Part shown: positions 35,801 to 47,700 of the stretch, piece after piece
Position numbering within the stretch: the first letter of the stretch is position 1
Layout of the letters: every line of letters begins with the position of its first letter
Assembly: GCF_042453785.1 (NCBI RefSeq)
Contig: NC_091672.1
Location: 1,121,001 to 1,185,000 of the forward strand
DNA: 64,000 nt
Direction: 5' to 3'
Source of the DNA: Malus domestica
Lineage: Eukaryota; Streptophyta; Magnoliopsida; Rosales; Rosaceae
Made by a program: the position numbers and the translations under genes
Notes under the pieces: generated by a model
Database searches by the model: none
What the model was told of the DNA's origin: nothing
What the model saw: the letters and a program-made list of their open reading frames with translations, nothing else

Positions 35801-38341
35801 ACTCAGGTTCCTGTCAAGAGTACAATAGCAACTGGGATGTGTTCTGCAGTCTTGGCCTTCTTTATGGATGTTTCACAGCTGGCAGGAATGGTAAGTTGAC
35901 CTTCACGGAAAGATCTGGCTTTGTTGTTGATAAGGTGTATAACTTATTTACTCTTTGTTATGCTAAATGACATGCGAGTATTCTTAATGTAATGCTATAA
36001 TTGTGGTTTACCAGACATTCTCTTTATAAGGGGGATTCCCACTGCATGTGAACTAGCCTTGAAGTTTTTTCTTTTATTTTCACAATAATTGATCCTTGAT
36101 AATATTAATATCCTCTAACAAATTCATAGTGAATGTAGATGTGGAGACTGACTTAGATAGTACCTATGTTGTGCAGGTTAGTGTGGGTACACTTGTTGCA
36201 TTCACTATGGTAGCAGTATCTGTACTGATACTCAGATATGTTCCGCCAGATGAGGTGCCTATGCCTTCGTCTCTTCGGGAGTCAATTGATTCAGTGTGGT
36301 TACGACGTGGAAGGAATTCTCAAGAGATCAATGTGGAAGATCCTAAGACTGGTGTTAGTTCTTCAAAGGAGAGTACCAAGCCTCTACTCGAGGAAGTGGA
36401 TATCATGGTTGAACTTCCTCTGATTAAAAGGCAACTGCCTCTTATTAACTGTAAGTTCCTTATAGTCTCATATTCTCACTTCATTATATATAGCTACTGC
36501 AACAGTAGAAGGGTCATACAGAAACACACGAGCACGCACACACTCCTAAATGTCCTATTATCGTAGTTATGTTGCCATAATCTCAATCTGGCCCAACATT
36601 CAGGCAAGAAACAACCTTATAAATAGTCTACATTCTCAATCGGGCAAGAGAATATTTCCTTGTATCTATGCATGTCTATAAAGTATGCATGACAATGGGA
36701 TATACGTGTCTTTATATTTGTGTCAGAAACAACCTTATATTCTACATAGTTTCTGCTCTACTTTTCTGTTATGTGGCTGATTCTGAAATATGTTTTCGCT
36801 GTGTTAATTATTACAGACACAATAAGTGAAGATAAAAGGCGTAAAATTGCTGGCTGGACCATAATGTTCACATGTGTCGGTGTGCTTCTCCTGACATATT
36901 CAGCTTCAGATTTGGCCATTCCCAGGTGGTTGAATTTCTGTCCTAGACTTAGTTCTGAGAATGACATTTTTCTGGCTGCATGATTGATTTTTAGCTGCAA
37001 AAACAAATTCTAGAGGAATTCTAGATTCGATTATGATTTTTTTATTTATGTTGATGTTACTTTATGTTTTACTTTCTTTTAGTAATATAGTTTAATTTTC
37101 TATTCATTAATTCTACAGAAATATTCTTGGTTTCAATTTCAGCTTTTTTCGCTATACATTTTGTGGAGGTGGCGGTATTCTTCTTTTATTAGGTCTGATT
37201 GTGCTCACATGTATTGATCAAGATGATGCACGGCACACCTTTGGGCACACAGGAGGTATGCTCACTATTTTACGGTAGTACAAATTTCACTGAAAAGGTT
37301 TCAGGGGATGCAACCTTGTCTGCAAGCTGTAAATAGTGAACTTGTAAAGTGTATATTACTAGTACACACATACATATAGATATCAGCTTTAGTCGATGTG
37401 GTCAGCTTTTCCTCGAAAGAATAGCCCATGAGGCTGGTTATCCTAATTAGGAAAACTAATGAAAAGGGCTTGAAAACTTTGAGTTTTAATGATAAGGACA
37501 AAATAAAGGGTAAAGTGAATAGTACCAGGATTGACTTTTTAGTGTAAAAATGTGGTTTTTCGTTAAAGTGAATAGTACCGGGTACTTTTCGTTAAAGTTC
37601 CCTATCTAATTTGGTTACTGTAGGCTTAGCTAGCTAATAATTAAATCGTGTTTTCATTTGCCGTGTTTAGAATGTTAAGACCGATAATAAAGAAACTCAA
37701 CAGTATCTTCATCTCGTGTTTATTTATGTTGGCTTAAATGGTTAGGTTAGTGTTCATTGAGGAAAGTACTATTTGACTATATAATAACAATGATGTATTG
37801 GTTTCCTTTCAGGTTTCTTATGCCCATTTGTCCCATTGCTACCTATCATCTGTATTCTCATCAACGTCTACCTACTGATAAATCTTGGGTAACTATCCAT
37901 TTAAATAGTCCGTTTCATTTTATTATTTTTGCACTTTTTATATCAAAGGGAAATCCTACATAGTAGAAATGGTTCTTGTACTTTGTGGTCGCATAATATT
38001 ATCAGAATTGAGAGAATTCGTATTGTGTGTTCACCGGGAAAGCACTTTCAATGTTATCAGAATTAAGTAAAATTTGTAAAATGCAAATGAAGTTTCCCTG
38101 ATTTCTGCTGAATGCACTGTGGCTAATCTGTCGTCTGTAAATATGCTTTCCTTTAAAATTGTTCGTATATTGTTTTGTTTTCAGAGCGGACACGTGGGCG
38201 CGTGTTGCTGTATGGCTGCTAATAGGAGTGGTTGTTTATATATTTTATGGCCGATCACACAGCTCATTGGAGGATGCAGTTTACGTGCCAGTAGCTCACG
38301 CTGATGAGATCTTTCGGAGCTCAGAAAATTATGTAGCGTAA
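32835..38341 (+). CDS. CAT: cationic amino acid transporter, vacuolar CAT2/CAT4-like (copy 2)
   Basis: Fourteen exons: 32835-33012, 33957-34158, 34338-34422, 34588-34728, 34856-34974, 35061-35157, 35263-35435, 35512-35578, 35732-35890, 36177-36450, 36817-36925, 37143-37255, 37813-37888, 38185-38341. The frame is continuous with GT/AG introns, giving 649 residues. It starts [19 protein letters not shown]; the Gly-rich cytosolic leader and RRKQVDSV...[16 protein letters not shown] are typical of the family. Core landmarks: [117 protein letters not shown] and [20 protein letters not shown]. About 14 membrane segments. Expected role: transport of Arg, Lys and other amino acids across the tonoplast. 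This copy keeps family-conserved residues better than copy 1. Its upstream DNA contains duplicated segments and intron 1 holds a MITE. Confidence 0.96.
33202..33477. mobile_element. MITE in intron 1 of CAT copy 2
   Basis: The left gggcttgtttgagattgctt and reversed right gggctcgtttgacaagtgct are inverted ends. The interior is rich in aagtgctttt and aaaagcactt, internally repetitive. Related fragments continue to about 33620 (aaagcacttttaggacctag). Exact target duplication not found. Confidence 0.65.
37455..37605 (+). repeat. short dispersed repeat, copy 2, in intron 12 of CAT copy 2
   Basis: gaaaactttgagttttaatg, then ataaagggtaaagtgaatag, accaggattgactttttagt and two ttttcgttaaag blocks. Same block order as 5550-5690. 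Non-coding; probably a mobile MITE-like repeat. Confidence 0.65.
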
Positions 38342-39133
38342 GTTTGTACAGCAACTGCAAGGACGAACTTGGTCCATCATATCATGTACTATATCATCTG
38401 GCGATTGTGAAGTTTCCTTCTACCGCGTGCTTTTGACTCCGATTTATGTATTGTTGGTAATCTTGTTATAGCAAGGACTGAAATCAGTCCATTGTATAAT
38501 AGCTTATTATCTTCTTGATGCTGGACGTGTTCGAGCAATGTAAATACTGTGTTATAAATGAAAGTTTCCACTCCCCTACCAATGTTGCTAAACGGTTAAA
38601 TGCGTACAATTAACCGTTAATAAACGGTTATGGGTATGAGTATACCCATTTATGCAATTGTCCTGCAGGTAAAGGCTTAAACGGTTATGGGTAAATAATT
38701 GAGGTTACCCGCCCGTCATAACCGTCCATCCATAATACTGGAAATGGTTATCGTACTCTATGCTCTCTGTGTTTAATCTGCAGTCTAAATGTTATTTCCT
38801 TGTACAATGCCATACATTGTTTCGTTTTCAGACCAGATGTGCTCCCTCCATGCACCTAAGGTCGGATTTAATGAAAAGTCCGACCCAAATATTGGCTCAT
38901 ATTCGGATTGTTCAAGCTCATGGAACTCGATAAATTTCGCTAGGTTGTCCGATGGGTTGACCGGTCAATACGAATATAACTCATGCAAAGAGGAGGATTT
39001 CGAACTTAGGTGCATGGAGAGAGCACATCTGCGATTCCCATTTTTAAGATATTTCTTCAGTTGGATACATAACTCATCCACGACAAATTAAGCAGCGATT
39101 AAGATGTAACGAAAGGGGTTTTATTTGATCTGG
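38342..39133. other. CAT copy 2 3' UTR and spacer
   Basis: About 38342-38580 is the likely 3' UTR. 38585-38760 contains aaacggttatgggta twice and its inverse (taaccgtt, ataaccgt), a small palindromic repeat. The frame at 38789-39091 has no recognisable domain and is not called. Confidence 0.45.
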
Positions 39134-39710
39134 CTAAGCTCCTTCAAATTCAACATATTCTTCTGTACCTACATAGGACTGCCCTTCAAGACACCCTCCT
39201 CCGAAAGGATGGTTATGCACCCCACATACAACCTCAAGTTTCCACTCGTCTCCGGGACCAACGTTTACACCTTTCAATAAAAATGGGCAACCACACTTTT
39301 TCGTACCTGTGGCCTTAGGGCGCTTTCTCTTCCGATGATCTATATCTGCACTGAAATTCATCGCTTGTTGGCCATCTGAATCTACGTTAGACTTCTTAGT
39401 ATAGTATCCACTATGCTCACAGCAAAGATTAATTCTGGCTCGTCGTAATCTATTTTTTCCAGCAGCATCTGACCTCTTGATGACCACCCCTACACCACAA
39501 CTCCGTCCTTGTACACGAATCCAATTGACCAATTCTTCTCGACTCTTGAATACCTGCCAAAAATACGTATATTTGTTCTAATCAACCATACACCACCAAT
39601 AAGTTACAACAAAACAGAACTTTTACCTCATCAGTGATGAATTCACTTGTGGTGTCCAAAAGGCTATCTATTGCAACACCACTGCTTGTAGTAGAAGCAT
39701 CGTGTTGTGG
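39134..39710 (-). pseudogene. FAR1-like DNA-binding domain relic
   Basis: Minus strand, two exon-like segments, 39627-39710 and 39134-39553, with GT/AG borders and a continuous frame: ...TSEFITDEVFKSREELVNWI..., IKRSDAAGKNRLRRARINLC, then GTKKCGCPFLLKG and WKLEVVCGVHNHPF. The order SREEL, Cys, KRSD, C-E-x-S-G-x-Y, GTKKCGCPF, VHNH is that of the FAR1/WRKY-GCM1 zinc-finger region found in FAR1/FHY3 proteins and MULE transposases. After VHNHPF the frame goes on 23 residues and stops; the MULE transposase core and SWIM finger are absent. I could not find a start codon upstream (39711-40139 shows no convincing coding exon). Probably a truncated gene or transposon relic; a short DNA-binding protein cannot be excluded. 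Confidence 0.65.
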
Positions 39711-40139
39711 CTGCAAAATACATTTTCGATAAAGAAAGTTTCAGTATTCAGCAGTTGATGGATGAACTTAACTGTGAAAGTTTGGCCTGCAACCACCGAA
39801 TGTTATGCTGCTCAGCCAAACACATGTCAGGTTCAAGCTTTAGGGTTCGTTCTGGGTGGAATGTGGTTCTAAAAGTTCGGTATATGGGGTCTGAACACTC
39901 TGGATATCTTCTCAGTTTGCTACTTACCAAAACAAACACTAACGTTCAGTAATTCAGCTAACCTTTCGGCTCTGCCATGCGGTAAGTGTAGAGAAAATTA
40001 TTTGCGCCACATCATACATTATGTTGGAGACAATATCGGAAGGTATTTTTCCTTAATTCTTTTTCATTTCTAATTTCTTTGATACAAAAGGATTGAGATA
40101 AGTTAATAATTAACAAAGCTCAGAGGATAATAAAAAGAA
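39711..40139. other. spacer between FAR1-like relic and next gene
   Basis: No supported coding sequence on either strand; short frames at 39707-39952 show no domain. It could hold the 5' UTR of the FAR1-like relic and the 3' UTR of the minus-strand gene at 40140. Confidence 0.4.
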
Positions 40140-42466
40140 TTACATAGATGAACTGATAAAAGAAATCATTCCAGGAAGGTTCTCGAGAGCCAACGTGAAA
40201 ATTGCACCAAGTACAAAAATAAAAACGAAAGCTAATACTATTTTTCCAATGTACGTAAAACTGATTGCTGGTTTCAACACCCTCTTTGGAACATGTAACT
40301 TGGCAGAACGCTACAGAAAATCATAAACATATATTAATACAAGCTAAAAGGTCATCAATTGATAAAGAACGCTACCCTTAATCGCTTATTTGATTGTATG
40401 TCATCAAATATACCCTTTTAAAAATCATTTAACATTGTACATTACTTTTCGTGAAACAAAAACTTTAGTTTAGAAGAAAAAGAAAACGTAACTATCACAA
40501 GTGCAAGTTTTCACTCCTCACATTACAAATAAGGTATTTTTACATGTGCACAAATGTAGATTACTAATCATTTCAGACAAAAACTTCAGTCCTATGAAGT
40601 ATGAATACTGGTTGGTTAGAAGTGCATATGAACATATTTTGCAAGATTCGCATTTTCGGTTTACTTTCTGAGTTGTTTCTTTGAGATTTTATCTGTGTAA
40701 TGGTATTTGTCTGCATATTCACTTGCGAAAGTTCAATTATCATGGCCAATCTGAGAACTTGAGATGAGACATATGGTTTCCCTCCAACAATCTACTTAGT
40801 ACACTGACTACAACTTAAAAGAAACAATGACGACGGATCACCCTGCCTCACCATTATCTTCCCATCTAAAATAACTGAATAGTTTACTGAACTTAAACAA
40901 CCTTCAATCCACAATCTCCACCTCCCATCAAAACCCTTGCTATCTGAGACATGGCCTAGAAATCTAAAGTACAGACTAATCCTTTCTTTTATTATTTCCA
41001 TCTCTTTACACAACAGCATTCTGGACACCACTGGGCTCAAGCTCAAGAGTCAAGACTATCACCAAGCTGCTTCTATGCACACTCTAATGTTTTCCTTCCT
41101 AATGAGCCCGAGAAACTGAGCTTCCAGACTGTGGATACTATCTAAAGTATATATCTAGTCTTGGTTTTAGTCCCATTTTTCTTCCAAAAATCTATTTATA
41201 ACATAGAACGTTCCACAAAGTCATCCAATCAAGCAACTGACTTGTTAATTAACAAACTGAATTCGTATTATTAAAGTTTGATTTTTTTTGCAGACGTGGG
41301 CATAGCCCTATAGTTTCCCTGTGCACCTGAGTTTGAATTTAAAGTATAATATCGCTTGTATATACAAAAAAAGGTTGAATCTTTCCTTTCATAATCACTG
41401 TAAACAAATGTCCAGTCCGAACTCATCTATACAATAAACACCAAACAGAATTCTTATTCACTTAACAGTTAACATACACAAAGAGATGAATAAGATCTTA
41501 CCATTACATCGGGAACTGGCATTGGCATTGGCCTTACAACTCCTTCTCCACCTCCAAACCCTGTACTCGAGCAAAGACAAAAAATCATTACAACCCACAA
41601 TTTAATCATTTTTAACAATACCCAAAAAATGAACTACAATAAAGAGTAAATAGAAGCATTGGTACTGTATTGTAGCTTTGGCGCTGAATTAAACATCCAA
41701 TTTTTTAAATTTGACAAAATGCGGAGGATTGGTCCTTCACGCCAACTCTGCGAGAATTTCTGTCAAAGTTGGCCCTCGGTGCAGTTCCCGATTTACTTCT
41801 TGAAAGGGGCTCATGTGCACTTCATTTACAAAAATTCTTACAAAGTTGGCACATGTGACTTAGGACTAATACTCCGCATTTCGTTAAATTCAGACCTATA
41901 CCAATTTTAATGGATTTTCAATTCAAAGACGAGTTAGATTCAGATTCCTATACCGGTTTGGATGGATTTCAATTCAGAAAACGAAAGACGAAAGCTACAA
42001 TTCAGTCATAGTTCAGGAACCAATGCTCCAATTATCCTAAAGTTAAAAGGGTCAAGTGCACTTCATTGACGAAAGTTACAATTCGGTCATAGTTCAGGAA
42101 CCAATGCTCCAATTTTCTCGACAACACAAAAAGTAAAGAACTTGGATTTGAGTGATTGAAGAGAAGGGAGTGAGTTACCAGGTGAATCCAGCTGGGTAAC
42201 GGTCTGTAACCGCCAGCCACTGCCGTAATCGACCAGGGCGGAGCTGGGGCCGAAACTGATGGGCTCCTCACCTTCTTTGACGGCTTCAATGTGCAGAGCA
42301 AGTGGGTCCCCCGCACCCAATTTCTTGTTTATGAGTGAGACTGCGAATCCTGCCTCCGTCCCCATCGCGAACCGCCGTGTCATCCCTGAACTCTGACATT
42401 TCACCTCCAGAAACTATCAACCATTCACAAATTACAGTCAGATTCCCGTACAAATTCGATCGATCG

Positions 42467-42514
<48 letters not shown>

Positions 42515-42550
42515 TACCGGAGTAGGAGTAGGAGGTTGAGCTTCGTCCAT
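40140..42550 (-). CDS. small protein with C-terminal membrane segment, function unknown
   Basis: Minus strand, four exons: 42518-42550, 42179-42404, 41502-41560 and 40140-40310, each with GT/AG borders and matching phases, giving 162 residues. It begins MDEAQPPTPTP. A polar part follows (GMTRRFAMGTEAGFAVSLIN, LGAGDPLALHIEAVKEGEEP, ALVDYGSGWRLQTVTQ), then a Pro/Met/Val linker (VVRPMPMPVPDVM). The basic stretch RSAKLHVPKRVLKP precedes one hydrophobic helix, YIGKIVLAFVFIFVLGAIFT, near the end, and the protein closes LENLPGMISFISSSM. This layout fits a tail-anchored or single-pass protein with its N-terminus in the cytosol (inference). I do not recognise a named family. The first exon is tiny; the alternative start is Met in GMTRRF within exon 2. 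The (GA)n tract lies in intron 1, right behind the donor, and a LINE fragment in intron 3. Confidence 0.75.
40795..40965 (-). mobile_element. LINE (L1-type) reverse transcriptase fragment
   Basis: The minus-strand frame contains GFDGRWRLWIEGCLSSVNYS, ILDGKI and, after a small deletion, VRQGDPSSLFLL. This matches the plant LINE RT block W..WI..C(L/I)SS..(F/Y)S(V/I)..NG, then G(L/V)RQGDPLSP. Only about 55 residues remain, with the stretch between DGKI and RQGD shortened. It lies in intron 3 of the small membrane-protein gene, in the same orientation. Confidence 0.7.
42470..42510 (+). repeat. (GA)n microsatellite, about 20 units
   Basis: Perfect GA run, in intron 1 of the minus-strand gene, 7 bp from the splice donor (read as CT repeats in the transcript). 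CT tracts at this place are common in plant 5' regions. Confidence 0.92.
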
Positions 42551-43103
42551 GGAAATTTGGATGATCAATAGTCAAAGGAACTGAAGTAAACTTATTTATT
42601 CGACTTAGATTGGTATTTTGCCCTTTATTTAATTTTTGAGTAAATTGTAGCAATATTCCTTAATTAAAAATTTATTACTATTGTTCTCTCAACTTTAATC
42701 TAACTGGATAAATGGTTCTTCATTTTTAATCCAATTGGAGCAATGATCTTTTAACTTTAACCAAGGAAGAAAATATCGGTGATATCGGAAATATCGGTAG
42801 TCCGAAAACACGGAAATATCGATGGAAATATCGATAAAAATTACATGGAAACCACGGAAATTGTAAGAAAAACTTGGAAATTTTTATTGAAACTTTGTAG
42901 GATGTTTATTTAGTCAATTATCTATTAGTTTATCACAAAAAATTGGAAGGAAATGCATTGCATGATGAATTTAACATTATCAAGTTGATTATATAGCGAT
43001 CTGACAAACATTATGAGTGTAGAAAATATGTAGTAATTAATGAAAGAAGTCTAAACACACCATAATCATTTATATATAATGAATTAGTACAATATTTTAC
43101 ACT

Positions 43104-46100
43104 TTAGTACCACATAGAGTTCCTATGAGGTTCAAATTTGTCACTATCTTCATCATCTCTATGTGTAGAATGAGTGTATTGTGAAGAGTAGTTATCAAAT
43201 GATAAATCCCCAAAATAGTTTTGCATGTAATTGTTAATATGCCACCCATATGGATCCGAGATTGGTTGAGGTTGTCCATAAGAAAAATCATTTGAAGATT
43301 GAGGCTGGGATTGATTCCATGAGTCGCTCGATTCCATCCCAACAGGAATGGGATATGAAGGGTAGGGAAATGGTTGGTTATGAGTATAACCATAGTTACT
43401 ACTTCCCAATCCAACAGAGTCTGAAGTTCTAGATAACGAGTCATCTTCTTGACTTGACAAAATCCTTTTGCCTTTTTCTCTGCGAGTATAGTCCTTCCCT
43501 ATGGCACCAATTCCTGGTCCTGCCCGCCTACTGCCATGGTCATCATCTTGTGTTGCATGCGTGAAGTTTGCCTCACCAGTGAAGGGGCTCATATATCCGG
43601 GAGGTGGTGGTCCATAATAGTTTCCATATCCACCACCACTACCTCCAGCTCCACTACCTCCAGCTTCACTATGTCCTTCATCATTCCCACCTCCGGTGGT
43701 AGGTGAGTCTCCTGATCTTGTACTAGAGCTATCATTAGTATCAGCACGATATTGTGGTTGTGTAGGATTGGAAAAAGGTGGAATTCCAGTGTTGCTTGGT
43801 CTTGGGTGCAAAAGTTCTTCGAAAGAGTCAGCGCTGCTAGATCCTACCTCCTCCTCTAATACTCTTTCTACATTTATCCCTTCATTACGTGCTTCTTCAG
43901 CAACTCTGGGAGCTGGGTTGCCTTCATCATCATCTAAATGAAGAGGTCTAATCCATTGAAAAAGTTGGTTACCCTCCGTATCATCATCTTCACCAACAAT
44001 ATCAAACACATCTAGTGGGTCACCACGGTCGACATGATCGATTTCTGCTTCCTTATCTCGAATTTGAAGCTTCATGTTGTAATAGCAATAAACTAATTTA
44101 TCCAAGCTACTATGAGCCAACTTATTTCTTTGCTTTGTGTGGATGAGTGCAAATGTGCTCCAATTTCTTTCACAAGCAGATGAGGAAGCTGTTTGTGATA
44201 ATACTTTTATTGCTAACTTTCTCACAGTTGGTGCATCGGTCCCATATATGATTCACCATTCAGCTACAATGAAAAATAATGTTGATAAGCCTAATAACTC
44301 CAACAAATTCTATTATAAACTTATAGTGAAATATGTTTATACTCACTAGGAGACATATTTGTTCGAGCAGCAACTGATGTTGGTTCTCCAAATGTTCTTC
44401 TTGCATCTTTAAACCATGTTAGCTGAATACAATAAATTGTGTTAGTTTAATCCAACAAAGTAATTATTATAATTTAAGTAATTGTGTACCTCATTTCCAA
44501 ATTGGCCAACTGCTGGTGATGCAGGGTCTAATTTAGAGTATACATTATGTACAGCACGTATAAGGTTACCATCATCTCCAACACCGGGTCTGTATTGGTA
44601 TCAGGGATTCAAATAATATGTTGTTCAAAGAAACACATACTCTAATAAGATAAATAATACTTATGCAACTAAAGAAATGAATTGCAAATTATGACATAAT
44701 TTATACCTGCTGCATGCAAATCGTGGTATAATGTTTTATACCATCGGTCTTCAATTATTTTTACGACCCACCTTGCACCATGTTTTCTTTCCAATTCATC
44801 ATTCACTACACGCATCAACTCATATACTGCCCCCATAGTAGGATACACTTCAGTGTCAACGATCCGTAAAACTTTGTAAAGAGGTTCAAACACTTGACAC
44901 ACATGTTCTGTTTGACTCCAAAAAGCATGATCAAGCACTATACTTTCCACCATACGACCTGTATTTGAGCGGCTGAAATTGTGGTTGGCCCAATCGTCAC
45001 TAGTGAATAGTTGCTTCAACCCTGCTTTCTTCTTGAGTAGGCTGTTTAATGCAATATAGTTGGTGGCGAATCGAGTGGTAGCTGGACGAATAATTTCTCC
45101 TCTGCAAAATTCACGCATCTTTGCCAACAACCAACCGTGATTGTAAATATAATTTGTGATCGTTCTAGCTCTTTTGACCACAGTAGCAACATTCTCTCTC
45201 TTCCCCATTGCCTCAAACATAAGATCAATACAATGTGCTGCACATGATGTCCAAAACACATTATGATGCTTCATTAACTTTTTTCCAGCTTTGACAAATG
45301 CAGAACCGTTGTCGGTCACGACTTGGACAACATTATGCTCTCCCACCTCCATGATTACATCCCTCAATAATTTGTAAATATACTTGTAATTCTTTATATG
45401 GTCTGAAGCATCAACAGACTTCAAAAAAATTGTCTTTCCCTTGGAGTATACCATGAAGTTGATGATAGATAATCTGGTCGGGCCGGTCCATCCGTCACAC
45501 ATGATTGTGCAACCATTAGTTTCCCACTTTGACCTCAACTTGTTAACATACTCGCCAATGTCTTTATACTCCATATCCAAATATTTGTTTCTTATCTCAT
45601 AGGGAGTGAGAGGTTGTACTCCAACACCGGCCTGTTGACATCCCATTACCATATTTTTGAAATGATGTGATGATGCCTTCGCAGCAGGGACATTTTCATA
45701 GATAAAGAACTTGCTAATTAGACGCCCCATTCCCTCCTTCACATTACCTCCCTTGAAATAACTCCAAACACTCTTTTGACGTGCGTTGGATGACTTATAT
45801 AAACTTGGGGCTATTGGTGGTGTTGGTTGTGATTCTCTAAGACTGCCTCCCCGTCTCATTTGTGCACCACCACTTGTCCCGGAACCTTGTCCCCTATTAG
45901 GAATTTTATGAAGGTGTTCTCTTTCCCATGCTGACTGTTTGGAGGCACGTAATGCTTGTTTCAAACTGCGTCGTTCTTCAGGTCCCATTTCATCATCACA
46001 TTCGTCCTCATCGTCATCATCATCACTGTCAACCGCTTGGCCATAGACTTCTCCCCGTAGCCCAGCTCGAATATTTTCCATTCCTTGTGTCATCTTTTCC

Positions 46101-46330
46101 TTCTGTTGTTTTTTATTTTTTAATAATGTGCTGATGAATGCCTTCACTTCTGGGGGGACATTATCGCATCGTTGGACATTTTTTGATGGATCTAATCCAC
46201 TAAGATGATACTTCAGTCGTGTCACTCCGTCACTCTTCATTACCCGACCACAATATTTGCAAATTGTGCCATGTTTGTTTCCGTCTATTGGGTCTCCATG
46301 TTCCCAAGCTGGATCACGTTTACTGGACAT
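43104..46330 (-). pseudogene. hAT transposase, BED finger / DUF659 / dimerisation, broken
   Basis: Minus strand. Exon 1 (44707-46330, ATG at 46330): BED-type finger KHGTICKYCGRVMKSDGVTRLKYHL, an acidic patch SDDDDDEDECDD, then a DUF659-type core (CDGWTGPTRLSIINFMVYS, VVQVVTDNGSAFVKAGK, FWTSCAAHCIDLMFE). Middle exons near 44490-44610 (GVGDDGNLIRAVHNVYSKLD) and 44343-44422 (LTWFKDARRTFGEPTSVAAR). Last exon from about 44255 to 43104 has the hAT dimerisation block (LSQTASSSACERNWSTFALI) and a Gly/Pro/Ser-rich tail with GGSGAGGSGGGYGNYYGPPP. Damage: TGA where an Arg codon is expected near 44593, an unclear acceptor in front of it, and TGA for Trp near 44259. All fit C-to-T decay. The two long frames are otherwise open, so decay is fairly recent. 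Confidence 0.88.
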
Positions 46331-46489
46331 CTTAAACGTACCTATATTTATTTTTCATTAAAATTAGACAATTATTTTTTGATAAAAATAAGAGAACCTA
46401 AATAATAAAGTTATTCTACAGAAGAATTAAATACAAAGTAAAGAAAATGATTGTAAAAAGTTAAGTAATTATACAAATAATATGGAATA

Positions 46490-47700
46490 ATAAAACCTAA
46501 TATTAATGAATAATAATCCAATTTGATAATAATTCAATTTAATGAATAATAATCCAATTTGATAAAAAAAAAATCCTAATATAAAACATGGTGATGAATA
46601 ATAATCCAATTTGATAATAATCCAATTTAATGAATAATCCACCAATTTGATAAAAAAAAAATCCTAATATAAAACATGGTGATGAATAATAATCCAATTT
46701 GATAATAATAATCCAATTTGATAATAATCCAATTTAATGAATAATCCACCAATTTGATAAAAAAATAATCCTAATATAAAACATGGTGATGAATAATAAT
46801 CCAATTTGATAATAATCCAATTTAATGAATAATCCACCACTTTGATAAAAAAAATTATCCTAAATTAAAACATGGTGATGAATAATAATCCAATTTGATA
46901 ATAATCCAATTTAATGAATAATCCACCAATTTGATAAAAAAAAATATCCGAATATAAAACATGGTGATGAATAATAATCCAATTTGATAATAATCCAATT
47001 TAATGAATAATCCACCACTTTGATAAAAAAATAATCCTAATATAAAACATGGTGATGAATAATAATCCAATTTGATAATAATCCAATTTAATGAATAATC
47101 CACCAATTTGATAAAAAAATTATCCTAATATAAAACATGGTGATGAATAATAATCCAATTTGATAATAATCCAATTTAATGAATAATCCACCACTTTGAT
47201 AAAAAAAATAATCCTAATATAAAACATGGTGATGAATAATAATCCAATTTGATAATAATCCAATTTAATGAATAATCCACCAATTTGATAAAAAAATTAT
47301 CCTAATATAAAACATGGTGATGAATAATAATCCAATTTGATAATAATCCAATTTAATGAATAATCCACCACTTTGATAAAAAAAATAATCCTAATATAAA
47401 ACATGGTGATGAATAATAATCCAATTTAATGAATAATCCACCAATTTGATAAAAAAATTATCCTAATATAAAACATGGTGATGAATAATAATCCAATTTG
47501 ATAATAATCCAATTTAATGAATAATCCACCAATTTGATAAAAAAATTTCCTAATATAAAAGAATAATAATCCAATTTGATAATAAAAAAACCTAATATAA
47601 AAGAATAATAATCCAATTTGATAATAAAAAAATCTAATATTAAAGAATAATAATCCAATTTGATAATAAAAAAACCTAATATTAATGAATAATAATCCAA
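46490..47700. repeat. 88-bp minisatellite inside the hAT element
   Basis: Eleven or so units, each with aaaacatggtgatgaataat, aatccaatttgataataatc, caatttaatgaataatccac and a variable A run. Unit starts are at about 46583, 46672, 46778, 46868, 46957, 47045, 47133, 47222, 47310, 47399 and 47471. Most steps are 88-90 bp; one is about 106 and one 72. From 47550 a shorter derivative of about 41 bp repeats four times. Two alternating unit types (ccaccaattt and ccaccacttt) indicate higher-order duplication. Minus-strand frames across it are chance products. Confidence 0.92.

Noticed and set aside
38789..39091. 100-codon plus-strand frame behind CAT copy 2
   Set aside because: No ATG context, domain or splice support; composition like surrounding non-coding DNA.
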